Notes: generated by a model not told the origin, from the sequence alone. 64,000 nt of DNA from Prostheceraeus crozeri (GCA_907163375.1 CAJQUW010010320.1:1-64000), one strand, 5' to 3'. Counted from the stretch's first letter, positions 39,206-50,719 are shown. Numbers and translations: made by a program.

Positions 39206-39612
39206 TTTTTCTTTATAGAAAGTTGAATGTGAATATCTGAAATTGCTTCAATCACTAGACTGCTACCATGATGGTTAAATGCGTTAAGACGTTCAGCAAT
39301 TTTTATTATATGTCTTTTAAAACATTCTTCGGGGTGATCTACCACTTCCATTGAATAAGAAGCAAAATGGAAAGAGCGACTTTCCACCTCTTCCTTTCCA
39401 AAATGACTAAACTTAATTTTCGCAACTAATCGCACCATGACAATGCTATCAGAGAATGTATTCATTAACTCTAGAAATAGAGTGCTAGCATCATCGACCA
39501 CTGCTTTGATGTCGGTCTCATCTTTATGAAAATTTATCACATAATCTTGAACAGCTCCTTTTAAACTTTTCCTATGAAAATGTAATGTTCCGCAGTCGTT
39601 TGAGAAAGACAT
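39202..39612 (-). CDS. Polymerase-N-terminal-module-like protein, right arm
   Basis: 136 residues, counterpart of 26200-26610 with a few substitutions (HRKSLKG, VRLVAK, SRSFHFAS). The GSSLVIEAISDIHI end is kept, and it overlaps the RING-like gene by four bases. Confidence 0.35.
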   Translation of the reverse strand: MSFSNDCGTLHFHRKSLKGAVQDYVINFHKDETDIKAVVDDASTLFLELMNTFSDSIVMVRLVAKIKFSHFGKEEVESRSFHFASYSMEVVDHPEECFKRHIIKIAERLNAFNHHGSSLVIEAISDIHIQLSIKKN

Positions 39613-39696
39613 GATCGCCCTTTATCTAACCCATCCATTGCATGAAAACAACTCTTCTCATAGTAACATTTATTGAATAACGGTAACAAGCATGCA

Positions 39697-40228
39697 TTAT
39701 AAATCAATGGTTTGAAACAGATAAAATAGATACAGCTGGTAACTATCATACAGCGAGCAATGATAACCATACAGGACTTTGGCAGTGTTGAGGTAAGGAG
39801 GAAAGAAGCATTGGTTATGAACGTAGCTACTACAACGAACAGACAAAAAAGGAACACACAAATCCTTAAAACGTTTCGTGACTTCATGGTAATGTTGATT
39901 CACTCTACTATCCCAAGGCGGGAGCAAAATGTCATCAATGATTAGATTGGGAAATACTTTCCTCTCCTTACCAGGATTATTACAAAAGATGCGTATAACA
40001 TTGAAAGCAGCTAACCATCGTTCAAAAGTCAATAAGAAGAGCACTCTCACAAGAAAAGCCATAGTCTTGCAAATATTTTAGATTAAGTCCATGAATGTGT
40101 TTTCTCGCCCATTGATCAACATTGGGATCGCAGTTGGCATGTTGATGATAGACACTAACAATCTGATATGTCCAATTGTTCATAGCAATAGCACTGAGCT
40201 CCTGTACAGGTTCACCCTCACAATCCAT
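39697..40228 (-). CDS. DEDDh exonuclease-like protein, right arm
   Basis: Counterpart of 25585-26115, with MDCEGEPVQE at its start and YHCSLYDSYQLYLF near its end. Broken in this arm. Confidence 0.4.
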
Positions 40229-40280
40229 AAAAATGATGATAGAAGCCTAAAACGGAAATTTACACATCTAAGGAAACGTT

Positions 40281-40406
40281 CTATAACATATTACAAAATG
40301 AAGAATTACATCGATGCTTTTCACGACAAAATACACAAATGATATGATGGCAACGAAGAAGTAAAATGTATCTAATAAGACCACGTCTTTGACACTCAAA
40401 GCACAT
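40281..40406 (-). CDS. Tiny RING-like Cys-rich ORF, right arm
   Basis: 41 residues, MCFECQRRGLIRYILLLRCH then HIICVFCREKHRC, with C-x2-C, C-x-H and C-x2-C spacing as in the first half of a RING finger. The left arm holds a shorter related stretch near 25470-25568. May be a real small protein or part of a neighbouring gene. Confidence 0.3.
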   Translation of the reverse strand: MCFECQRRGLIRYILLLRCHHIICVFCREKHRCNSSFCNML

Positions 40407-40440
40407 AAGCCAATTGTCATAGGGTAGAGTTAGGAAAGGA

Positions 40441-41303
40441 CTAGTAATTCTCCTTCTTTGATTTGCGTTTTGAGGCAGCATTCTTCTCCGACTTGCGCTT
40501 CGTACCACTGCTGTTAAGGATTTGATCAATTATATCGTCCACGTTGGGTGGTTTTGGAATATATAGGATGGATTCCATATGCATGGAGAGAGAGGCTATT
40601 TTATTATCCTTGTGCCGACCATAATATAGCCCATTCACTTTGAAAAGGATATCCCAAGTACCTTCTCCGAGCTCATCACATCTGATGGGTGTTGATTGAT
40701 CTCCCTCCTTCTTATGGTATGTAAGTACACCAATGTGATACCGGTAGGCAAATGTGATTACCATCCCAAATCTTTCTATAGGGAGTATCCTTGTCATCTC
40801 TCGCCTTCCACTCTTGAGCAAGAGGAGTAGGAATGTCCATATTTAATGTCACGTACTCCTCAATAATATCAAGTTGGTGGCGAATGTACGGACTCACGGG
40901 GATCAGTATGTAGTCCCCATACTGATTGCGCATTATCTTGACATCCGTGGAAGGGAGCATTCCCGTTTGGAGTACTACACTATGATCGTCATAACGCAAG
41001 ACTTGTTTAAATTTACGCTGTAGCGGTGTAGGATTATGTACCTTGGTTGTTTCTTCACACTGGCCTCAGTTGTAGATGATCTGATCGTAGCGAACCTTGT
41101 AACGTTTGACCGCCATTTTGTCCTACTAGTGCAGCAGATGGAGTAGATGCCTGAAAATGAAAAAGATTGTATGAAAAAGATGAAAAAGATCCGTCACTCG
41201 TGCGATTCAACGATGGAATGATTCTCACTGTGGAAGGCTCGCTATTTATATAGAAATGCTTGATTCTCATTGGATGATGATCCTCATTGGACAATAACAT
41301 CAA
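40441..41303 (-). CDS. Unknown Polinton protein with basic tail, right arm
   Basis: Counterpart of 24726-25435, with the same GTWDILFKVNGLYYGRH stretch and KRKSEKNAASKRKSKK tail. Broken fossil, function unknown. Confidence 0.35.
41245..41252 (-). promoter_or_regulatory. TATA box of the right arm
   Basis: TATATAAA on the minus strand, mirror of 24552-24559, directing transcription inward from the right end. Confidence 0.5.
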
Positions 41304-42231
41304 GCTGATTCCAAATCTGGCCTCCGTTTACCAATCCGAGCCTTCGTTCTTCCGCTGGAGCTGTTTCTTGGGAAATTCTAACTCTGTCGTTTTTTCGCCA
41401 ATCTCCCAAATCTTGAATGGCGTCTCACATCTAAACGACGACAGATATGAACAAGCCGTTTCTTTCAGTGAATTTGTCTCAATCTTAGCTTTCAAATGAG
41501 CTATTGCACGACTTTCTACGATCACTAGAAGCAAAATTGGAAGTTTGGTGTCGGGGGGGGGGAGGTCCGCGAAAACTTTTTCTCTCCGATTGACTTGAAA
41601 CTCACCATGTTGATAGAGAATTTCATGCTGATTCCAAATCTGAAATCCGTCTTCCCATCCGATACTTCGTTTTGACGCTAGAGCCCAAAACGTCCAAAAT
41701 TCTAACGCCGTCGTTTTTCGCCAATCTCCCAAAATCTTAAATGGCGTCTCACATCTAAACGAAGACAGATATGAACAAGCCGTTTCTTTCAGTGAATTTG
41801 TCTCACTCTTAGCTTTCAAACGAGCTATTGCACGACAAAATCCATCCACTAGAAGCAAAGTTGGAAGGTCGGTGCCGGGGGGGGGGGGGACGTCAGCGAA
41901 AATTTTTCTCTCCGATTGCTTTCAAATTCACCATACAGATGCAGAATTTCACGCTGAATCCGAATCTGGCCTCCGTTTTCCCATCCGATGCTTCGTTTTG
42001 GCGCTACAGCCCAAAACTTCCAAAATTCTAACTCTGTCGTTATTTCGAAAATCATCACACACTATAGCCTCAAGACAAAACCTGGCGGTCGCCCAAGTCC
42101 ACCACGACACTCTGTCGTTCCAGAGGGGGGGACGTCAGCGAACCTGGACCCGCCTGGCCGGCACACCACGACACTCTGTCATTCCAGAAGGGGGGGTGCG
42201 CCGGTCGGGTGTTCGCCGTTTTCTTACTACT
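41290..42231. repeat. Terminal subrepeats of element B, right
   Basis: Mirror of 23577-24530, with G runs at about 41553, 41877, 42125 and 42190. Copy numbers and spacing differ a little from the left end. Confidence 0.8.
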
Positions 42232-42237
42232 TGTAAT
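42232..42237. repeat. Target site duplication of element B, right (TGTAAT)
   Basis: Direct repeat of 23571-23576. Confidence 0.85.
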
Positions 42238-42683
42238 ATCACATTCCATTGAAAGCTGCACCTACATGTACGTTTGTTTGGCCTACATGATATGACATGC
42301 TTATTGTAAGGTCAATAGTTGCAGGGCTCATTACTTCTTCTTTTGACGTGAGTGTCTTATTATTTTTTAAGTGTTAAATACTTTTTAGCAGTGCATTACT
42401 ATTCAGGTAAAACATCTTTATTTCTCGGTAAAGTTACACAATAGATATGAAAATTGTTCAACATGATGTATTGATTCAATTATGCTGATAATTCCGATTT
42501 CTAAGACTTTGAAATCTCTACCAAAGCTGCACGTGTGCTTTAAAAGATAGTACCGCTATGCACCTAAAATATTTACGTAAGTTAATCGATTAAAAGTTGA
42601 ATCCTGGGTTGGTTCTGGTTGGTTCGAAAATTAAAATAACAACAATGATACGAAGACCTCATACTTATTTGAACAACAACAAT
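42238..42683. other. No gene or repeat recognised
   Basis: AT-rich sequence flanking element B. Nothing coding is supported. Confidence 0.5.
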
Positions 42684-43949
42684 TTACTCGCAAAAACAGT
42701 TAGAGATCGATTTTAATTGTTCCCCAGACGTGGTCAGGCATATCTTCTTCTTGTATTTGTCATCCTCCTCCTCCTCATCACAAAATTCAGTGGTCCTCTT
42801 TATAACTACCTTTTTCCCCTCGGTAATCTCGACAGAAGAAGTCGCACCACAGCTTTCCTCTTGGCACAGTTGTTGAAATCTTCCTTTTTCAGTCACAGAG
42901 AGCTCTCAATACGCCAAAAGAACTGAATCACTGCTGTGTCCAGTTTCCTTCGTGATGTCCTCCTTCTTTGCCCCTCCTTGGAATAGCCGGGAGATCTTCG
43001 TTCGCCTCAACGAATGATTGGTATAAAAACCTTCAATATTGGCATCAGCAAACAAACTTTTTATATACTCTCCCAACTTGCTTTCTCCTACGGCTTGATC
43101 TTTGAACCATTTTTCTGATGTGGGATTTTCTAACGGCTGAAGATAAAAGTGATGAACATTCTTTCCTGTTTTTGGTCGATGACTAATGTACAAGTTGTAA
43201 ATTTTTACGATGTTTCTTGGACTGTCACTTTCAAATCGATCATTTGGCCTCGATGACACCGTCTCGTAAAACGCCACTTCTAGCTTTGGTGCAGTCTTCA
43301 GTATATCGTAAAAACATTTTACCGGAATCCGGGTCACTGAGGAGCTGGATTTGAGAATTCTCTCCAAACCGCAATTGACGATGTTCCTTTGTGGCTCTGA
43401 GTCCAAAATGTAAGCCAATTAGATAAATCAATGTCCTTAGCCGCTTTCGAGGAGATTCTGTTCCCAAATGATTGTCTGTCCAAAGCCTCTCTTCAGTATC
43501 CTTAGAAATGCAGCTTGCTTTTTTCTTATATACGCCGATTCCTTCCCTTGTTACACTCTTCATGCAAGCATCTAGAGCTTGAACTCCCTCAGTGAACTCA
43601 GCGTCTTTGAAAAAGTTCCATTCACGTTTAAGCTCATAGTGAAAATAGTGGAATAAAGAAGAAATCAATTGTCCTAGACTCTCTCCGGGAAACTTTGAGC
43701 CGTCCTTTTTCCTAATGTCATTAATGAAAAGGGGCAGCAGAAAAGCGACATTGCCTTTTGACATCTCTTCAACGCAGTTCTGTTGAATTAATTTGTAAAA
43801 TATGCTGATTTCTAGCATCGTTGTATTCTCTAAACTTTTTGTGAGCCCAATTTTCTTTATAAACAGTTGCATGAGGCATCATTTCCTTTATTTTTCTATC
43901 TATATCTTCTGGTGTAGAAAACTGTTGAAGTGGTGCTGAATCAGTCATT
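42684..43949 (-). pseudogene. Crypton-type tyrosine recombinase, broken
   Basis: Starts MTDSAPLQQFSTPEDIDRKI at 43949, with an N-terminal NWAHKKFREYNDARN stretch like the core-binding part of DUF3504/Crypton proteins. Then come FINDIRKKDGSKFPGESLGQ (43.75 kb), a LHFGLRATKEHRQLRFGE stretch with the first catalytic Arg region, and NHSLRRTKISRLFQGG...TGHSSDSVLLAY with the H-x2-R and Tyr of the active site (42.91-42.99 kb). The frame changes near 43780 and again near 43260-43300, and a stop follows directly after the Tyr (42906). An acidic tail (DEEEEDDKYKKK) continues in frame. Cryptons move by tyrosine recombination; a domesticated host relative (ZMYM/KIAA1958-like) is an alternative, but the lesions argue for a dead transposon. 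Confidence 0.7.
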
Positions 43950-44895
43950 CTTGAACGAGATTGTTATGATTACTGATACTGTCCACGTATCATGGCTTAA
44001 AATTTGAAATCCAAACACTGCAAGGTACAGATAGTAGCATAGCAAGCTGCAAAATGTAAAACTTGCTGGGCTGCATAGATAAAACCATGGAATTCTAATA
44101 TATCAAGAAGTCCATGGACAAAAATAGATTGCTTTACATGTGTGGATATCCATGTGTGTCTCAGGTCTATAGCCTTCATAGATTTCTTGCAATATCCACA
44201 ATTCACAAACATTTAGAAGTCTATGCACAATTATGCATAGAACAGCATTTTCACAGATTCTACATAGATTTCTAGAAAGTATTTAACCATTCTCGCCTTC
44301 GGTTCGAGTTTTCAAGAGATACCTCTATTTCTCGTGCAATTATCCATCGTGAATGCACAGTAAGCCATGTATTAACTAATAGTTAGATTAGTGTATGTTA
44401 AGTGTACACGAAGACTTGAAATATATTTAGCTACCAGTATTATCTTCGATTAGAAAGTGCTTGAAGTAACACATCTTCTGTGATAGCTACCACTTTATCC
44501 TTCCATAATATTAAGGCTCTGACAGAACTCATAGTGTACATGAAAATTACTATATTCGAATACAGAATAATCGATGAAGTTGCAAATTTAGATGCATAGG
44601 GTGAAAATATTGACACAAATCAACTTAAGTTCCAATTAACAATCAAGTCCAGAGCATATCGCAATACGTTTTACCGTGACCGGCCTCAATACATTGGCTG
44701 CATTGCAATGCTCTCATAGTGTCTGCTGCCGCTCCAATGGCAAGCCAGATAAGTATTAAAAGGTATGTCCCTACTTTCATGAGATTGAGCTTCATCTTTG
44801 CTAGAAGTATGTAGCATGTAGAAGTCCTACATCTCTCTCAGTTTAAGTTTTGAGTGATGTACTATGCAATAGATCATGCACAGAAGTCTCCATCC
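43950..44895. other. No gene recognised
   Basis: AT-rich, with short recurring words such as AGAAGTC (near 44107, 44214, 44820, 44883). No repeat family or ORF is supported. Confidence 0.5.
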
Positions 44896-45017
44896 AGGAG
44901 AATAGCTAGTTTATGAAGCCAAAAAGTACAAGAAAATGTAGAAATCCGAAGCCGCGAGGCGGACGAGGATTTCTACGGTTTTCTTGCCCGCTGGATTCAT
45001 AGAATAGCTATTCTCCT
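44896..45017. repeat. 122-bp foldback hairpin
   Basis: AGGAGAATAGCTA...TTTATGAA at the left matches TTCATA...TAGCTATTCTCCT at the right. Inside, AAGAAAA-TGTAGAAATCC pairs with GGATTTCTACG-GTTTTCTT around a GC-rich loop (GCCGCGAGGC). It may be a small MITE. Confidence 0.75.
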
Positions 45018-45126
45018 CTTTTCTTTTTTAAATTAGCAACTCGATGGCCTGGTATTGATTTCATCCTGAACCTCAAGAGAATCTTCTTGAGCGTGATCAT
45101 ATCGTACGCAACCTTCCACTGAATAA

Positions 45127-45365
45127 ACAAAATAGCTTAATCAGAGAAATGATTTCAATTACCTTTGAAAGATGTGAATGGTCCACATCACCATTCAGAT
45201 TCAAGAGGTGAAACATGAATTTAGTGAATTATAAAATCATGCCGATGAAACTTGAATTAAAAACATGAAATTTCAGCCATAAAGCACTAATAATATCGCG
45301 ACTTTTTCATGAAGACTTTCATTATAATACCGATCATGAAATTTCCTTGATAATCAGCTTGATTT
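45127..45365. repeat. Dispersed repeat S, copy 1
   Basis: Matches 59833-60060: AATGATTTCAAT, AAACATGAATTTAGTGAAT, AAAATCATG-CGATGAAA, AAACATGAAATTT in the same order. Family unknown. Confidence 0.7.
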
Positions 45366-45460
45366 CCGCTTAGTTACGATGCTTGATGCAAATATTCATT
45401 CCTTTTGATATCAAACTTGTTTCATGCTACTTACAAAGGGGCGCCATGTCGACGCAGTGA

Positions 45461-45564
45461 TGAAAATTTTCTGGAAAATTTTGAATCAAAATTTTCCGTG
45501 GAAAATTACGGAAAAAAATTGGAAAATTTTGGAATATTATGGAAAATTATGGAAAATTTTGAAA
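45461..45564. repeat. GGAAAATT-type simple repeat
   Basis: Degenerate GGAAAATT(TT) words in tandem; the ORF over it is low-complexity. Confidence 0.7.
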
Positions 45565-45757
45565 GTTTTGATTTTTTGATAGGCCCCATAATTTGAGCGC
45601 TTCAACTGCCAAAGCAGCTGCGTACCAATAAATTGGGTCGTACCATTTCTGCGACTAATTTCAACTAAAGCGATCGTAGCAATACGATTTCCGTCCGCGG
45701 ATTTTTGAACATTCCTTTGCCACCAGTGGCTTGTACTATAAGCTGTTAGCATTTTTA

Positions 45758-46124
45758 CACTAGATGAAATGACTTACCTAATCTTACTAAGGAAATCTTG
45801 CAAGTTCTGACCAAAAAGTATCAGTCGTGCTAAGTCTTATTAGCAAATCTTATCAGATCTTATAAGATCTTATTTGTGATTTTTTCAGAAATCTTTTGAA
45901 TAGAAAAAAATCATATTTTGCGTTTGCCTACATATATCCAGTGCACTTATGTTCCATCAAGGTCATTTAACAACCAAAAGCATTGATGTCGTCAAAGATA
46001 AGACTTAGTAAGTCAGATACTTTCTGGTCAGGAAATGTAAGATCTTAAATAAAATAAATTTTGATCAGACTTTGCAAGAATCTGATCAGACTTAATATGA
46101 CTGAGCAAGTCATTTCGTCTAGTG
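45758..46124. mobile_element. Foldback MITE with TA target duplication
   Basis: CACTAGATGAAATGACTTAC at the left is inverted as GCAAGTCATTTCGTCTAGTG at the right, flanked by TA on both sides. Inner parts also pair (GACCAAAAAGTATC with GATACTTTCTGGTC), so almost the whole 367 bp folds on itself. TA flanks and CACT ends suggest a Tc1/mariner-powered MITE. Confidence 0.75.
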
Positions 46125-46135
46125 TAATTCGACGC

Positions 46136-46381
46136 TATTTTGACTAACTAACGTAACTAACAAAAGTGGATATTTCATAAACCCTCAGAAAACGCAAAAA
46201 TGTGTTTTGCTAATATTTCAACTCCCATCTGTGAGAAGATTAAGCATGATTGAATGAAAGCGTTTGAAGACATTAAGAGCTCACTATACCTACTTACAAA
46301 TGACATGATACATAAGAGAAATATGGAGATCTTGTGCTCAATTTTGTGAGTTCATTAGAGATACGTTAGTTAGTCAAAATA
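46136..46381. mobile_element. MITE with perfect 20-bp terminal inverted repeats
   Basis: TATTTTGACTAACTAACGTA at 46136-46155 and its exact reverse complement at 46362-46381. TA at the outer edges may be the target duplication. No coding capacity. Confidence 0.75.
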
Positions 46382-46640
46382 CGGCAGTTCAGAGAGCTAT
46401 GAATGATGTATGCAGAGTATAATACATCTCTAGAGTATAGAGTTCCTTTAATATTCCATTTAAATGCCAGACAAAAAGACAATATTTCTGCGCGTTTAAA
46501 GCCAAATGAGCATGTTTCCAGCAAACATATGGGCTAAAACATGTGCTACCAACAATTTTGAAAAGGCTGTGAAAAATGTCACAAAAATTCTCCCTGCCTG
46601 GAAAATGCTGCCATTATACCCCAACTTTTTCCACTGGGAT

Positions 46641-46951
46641 GGCATGATAGATGGTCATGACATGATTCAGAGACTTTTATTTACAAAAAGTACTCATATT
46701 GAAAAGCATCGCTTTTTGAAAAAAGTTGCACAAAATGCTTCCAAAAAAGTGACAAAATTCAGACATTCAAAAAAGTATGCTTTTGAAAATCGCTTGTAAA
46801 TTTGACTTTCCTGTGGGCCCAATTCCAGCGATTCTTTGTGAAAGCATGAAATGATTTAGATGATGATGAATGATAAATTAGATAAATGATGATTTAGCTT
46901 TGCGAGGACCACAACAAAAATGTCTGGGGAGAATGCCACCCCGGAATGGTT
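46641..46951. repeat. Dispersed repeat R, left part, copy 2
   Basis: Counterpart of 18017-18328; uninterrupted by the 4.9-kb insert. Confidence 0.8.
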
Positions 46952-47058
46952 AGGGCTAGAAGAGCAAAATTGCCTGTTATTGCAAATCACAGTAAATCAG
47001 GTAGGCTAACAGAGTATAATTAGTATTATATAGTAGCGTAGATCATCTAGGAAATAGT

Positions 47059-47334
47059 ACAAAACGTGGACGTACGTATACAGTACATTGAATCTGCGAA
47101 ATGTTTTGGAATGTGGAGCAATTTATGTGTTGCTTGGACTAATTTCCGTCCCTTTCATGAATCTTTGCGCATGACATTATGTTCGGAAATGAAATCCATG
47201 ATGTTAGTAGTTTAACAACATCTTAATTGATTGTTTGTGATGATTATGTGTGTGTTGAAACAATTATTGATTTGAGCGTGAGTCACGCGTAATTACGGAT
47301 GTTTAGGGTCATGAGCGTGACATGTCACCTAGTG
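47059..47334. repeat. Dispersed repeat R, right part, copy 2
   Basis: Counterpart of 23222-23570, ending at the same GACATGTCACCTAGTG where element B inserted in copy 1. It is followed at 47337 by GTTCGCCGTTAGTGGAG, which resembles Polinton end sequence. Confidence 0.75.
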
Positions 47335-47361
47335 CTGTTCGCCGTTAGTGGAGATTCTTAC

Positions 47362-48480
47362 AGAAAAATCAAACAGCCTTCGTCCATTCTCGCTCTCTGG
47401 TATGTGGTAGTATTTCAAACTTCACTTGAGATTTTTGCCTTCACAGATATGCAGCCTATAACACTTTACACCTTGGGTGGGCCTCTGAATCCTGTCATGT
47501 TTTCGACAACACGGAACAAAGATCCTAGAGGTACATTTCTTTTATTTTCAGAGAATTCTATGGCTCCCATCAATGTGCTAATTTGTGTAAGAATATGATT
47601 TTGCTTTTATTTTCACAAAGATAAATATTGAAATAAGTCCCTTGTGAATGCTTCCTTCTGTCAGCGCAGTGACTGTCCAAAACACTGGTTGAAATATATT
47701 GTGTTTTACAAAAGAATTACAAAAATACTTGCTTGGATTCCTAATTGTTGTTTTGAGGAATTCAGTATCAATGAAGGACTATTCTTTTGTTATTTTATAC
47801 CATCAGTCTTACGAATAAATTGAAGTACAGTGCTTTCAATACGCAATTAAATTACAAACGCTAAAAGGATAATTTATGAAGTATTGATTAGAAAACAATA
47901 AAATATATTTTTTAAAAATTTTATAAACAAAATTAATGCGTACTTGTCTGTCTACATTACATAGTTCACATTATCCTTTCTGCTGGGGATTTTCACTTTG
48001 CCATCTGCTTTGCCATTTGCATAATATATCTGCTCTACATTAGGGCATGGATCTCAAAGTTTTTCAGTATTGATCAGATGGACTTTAATCTGATTTCTTC
48101 CAGGATTTTGCATTAGGGCTTTTACTTCACTCAATATTTCTTTCCTCCGTTTGCGGATCTTTGACGCTAACTTCGTGTTTTTTAACGTTGTCTACATTTT
48201 ATCCAAGCGCAATGGCCTCAGAACAACCTAAGTATAGAAAAATCAGGCCTTCTGTGTATATATAAAAGTAGTCCTGAATGAAATGCTTTAATGTGAAATA
48301 TCTTTATTGCCACATGCCTTGTTTCTGATGCATTTTCCCTTGTTTCCGATTTTCTCATTCCTAAGACCTATTGTCATTCAGAAATTTTCCATGAAAAATC
48401 ATTTTTATTAGGCCCCTTATTGTTCTACGTCGATTCTGAAACTATCGCACTGCACTGAAAACTAAATGATGCAAGAGTCG
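47362..48480. other. No gene recognised
   Basis: AT-rich sequence. A 99-codon ORF at 47299-47598 resembles nothing. Confidence 0.5.
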
Positions 48481-48630
48481 CATCACCAAGGCTAGCAAGT
48501 GTTGTTGTTGTGGTTGTTGTTCACGAATTTTATTAAAATGACATTATGCTAAGTAGCTTCAAGGTCAGTTCACAAGATATAGATAAAAGAAATACATAAA
48601 ATGATCGAACACATAATTCATACCGAGAAA

Positions 48631-50671
48631 TCATAAAAAGTCTCGAGCAGATGATTTAAAAGTATGTATGGACATCTTTGATTTGCAACTGTTTGGCAAA
48701 CTGTTCCAGCGTTTTGCAGCATACGAAGAAAAAAGTTTCTTTTGTATGCACTTCAGTCTGCATTTCGGCATGATCAGATTGTTGGTCGAGGCGGAACGAA
48801 GGTGATATCGATTTGGAATATCACTAACAAATGTAAATCTTTCACTCAAATAAGCCGGTGCTGATCCATATAAACATTTGTGAAGGAGAGTGAGTGCATG
48901 TAGATCGATTCTCTGTGATGCCGAAAGCCACTTAAGTTCATGCATAGCATTTGAGACATGCCCAGTGTAAGGGATGTTGCATACCAGGCGAACTGAGGCA
49001 TTAATTACACTCTGAAGACGCCGCACAGTAACATCCGGTAAGCCAGTAAGAGCTGTGAGACAGTACTCAAGTACAGGGAAAACCAGTGTCATCACTAGGT
49101 AGGCAGCATTTGATTTAGTGATAGAACGGCGGATGGCACGGATTTGCCGGAGAATCCCAAAGCAAAGCGACACAGTACGAGAGACATAACAGGAATATGA
49201 GAGCGTGCGGTCCATCGTAAAGCCAAGATAACGGAAAGAGGTCACTGGCTGAATGCAATGGTCACCAATCAAGATGGGCTCATCATGACGCAAAGACAGT
49301 CTTTGCCGTAGTGCACATCACATAACATTAGTTTTTTCCATATTCAAGGCAAGATTATTAGAGTTAAGCCAGCTCTGGATGGATTCCAAACATTCGGATA
49401 CTTTTAGGCAGAGAATGGACTCATCACCAGCTTTACATGAGCCATAAACCAAAATGTCATCGGCGAAGATATGGATGTTCAGATCAAAACTCGTAGCAAT
49501 TGTGGAGATATCTGATGTATACAAAGCAAAGAGGATTGGACCTAAGACTGTGCCTTGAGGGACGCCACAAATTACTTGTGAAACGCTGGAACAGGAATTC
49601 ATGTATTGGTAATATTGATACCGGTTGGTCAAGAAGGATTGCAACCATTGTAAGATAGTACCAGTGAATCCATAAGATATTGATAAACGTTTGGACAAAA
49701 TATCAAAATTCACCGTATCGAATGCCGATGAAATGTCAAGCGCTGCTAGTAGATTCAATTCACCTCTATCAATAGCACTTAAAAGATCACTCGTTACATT
49801 TATAATTACAAGAGCACATGAGTGATGCTTCCTGTAAGCAGGTTGATATTTTGGGAACAGGTCATTACTTTGGAGATATTGAACCAGTTGATGTAGTACA
49901 AGTCGTTCAAAAAGTTTTGATATTACAGGCAGATTATTGATAGGTCTATAAGAAGATAAAATGTCACTCTCTGATTTGCCCGTCTTAATGACTGGAGTAA
50001 CCCGAGACACAGCAAGACTTGATGGAAACACTCCATGAGTAAACGATTCATTTACCAAATATGCTAGAAAGGGAGCCAAAAAATGTATGCATTTTTTTAG
50101 TATCCGAGTTGGTAAAGGATCTGCAGCGCATTGTTTGTCTGGTAAAGATAGGACAATTGACATTATGTCAGATGGCAGGATACGTGCAAAACATGATAAA
50201 GCACAGTCTTTGTTCAATGATGTGAATGATGGTGGATCAGTATTGCGGGTAAGTGATACAATGTTGTTGACTTTATCACCAAAATATTCTTGAAATTGCG
50301 TGGCATTCAATAAGCTTGACGAGGGAGTGGCTGATGGACCCAACAAAGTGTTTATATCTCCATAATTTGCGAAAATCATGTCTGTTGAGTTGTATCTTGC
50401 TTCGCCAAAATATCTCGCGTTTACATTTCAGAATATTTCTATAATATCTCTTGCATATTCTCAAAAAATTAGGAAAACCAGACCTCTCAATCTTACGAAG
50501 TAAACGCTTTGCAAATTTGCAGTCCTGATCAAACCATGGATCCGACTGGCGTATTCGTATTCTCACAGTTCTCTCAGGCAGTAATTGATTGATGGATGAC
50601 ACTATAACATCGTTGTAAGTCTCGACAAGTTCATCGCATGATAGACCGTGCCAAAAATCTTCATCACACAA
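48631..50671 (-). pseudogene. LINE reverse transcriptase and flanking regions
   Basis: The linker (50276-50671) has SDPWFDQDCKFAKRLLRKIE. The RT runs 49318-50379 with SSYRPINNLPVISKLFERLV, motif A ALDISSAFDTVNF, motif B GVPQGTVLGPILFALYTSDI and motif C HIFADDILVYGS. The C-terminal part (48631-49293) has FRYLGFTMDRTLSYSCYVSR and the L-x-W helix region. A frameshift near 50355-50380 separates linker and RT, and a stop at 49318-49320 separates RT and C-terminal part. The motifs fit the CR1/L2 group; the exact family is not resolved. Confidence 0.8.
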
Positions 50672-50719
50672 GATAGAATCGGCGATGAGTCCTTGGAGGT
50701 CGCAGATATTCAGGAACTT

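Larger units (their letters stand above)
23577..42231. mobile_element. Element B: Polinton/Maverick (adintovirus-like) with giant inverted arms, 18.7 kb
   Basis: Both edges are visible. It starts AGTAGTAAGAAAACGGCG and ends with the reverse complement, begins with 5'-AG as Polintons do, and is flanked by TGTAAT. The arms 23577-31241 and 34579-42231 are inverted copies of each other, differing only at scattered places. The unique centre is 31242-34578. Genes typical of Polintons are present: packaging ATPase, retroviral-type integrase with chromodomain, adenain-type protease, double-jelly-roll major capsid, penton and small basic core proteins. No DNA polymerase B gene is seen. The element is a fossil with a handful of breaks, and the arms and target duplication look young. 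Confidence 0.9.
34579..42231 (-). repeat. Right inverted arm of element B
   Basis: 7.65 kb, the reverse of 23577-31241 with scattered differences. Same gene order reading inward from the end. Confidence 0.9.

Noticed and set aside
23577-42231. Arms of element B as a pure assembly artefact
   Set aside because: The arms differ at scattered sites and the outer ends carry a proper target duplication. Not excluded fully; long reads would settle it.
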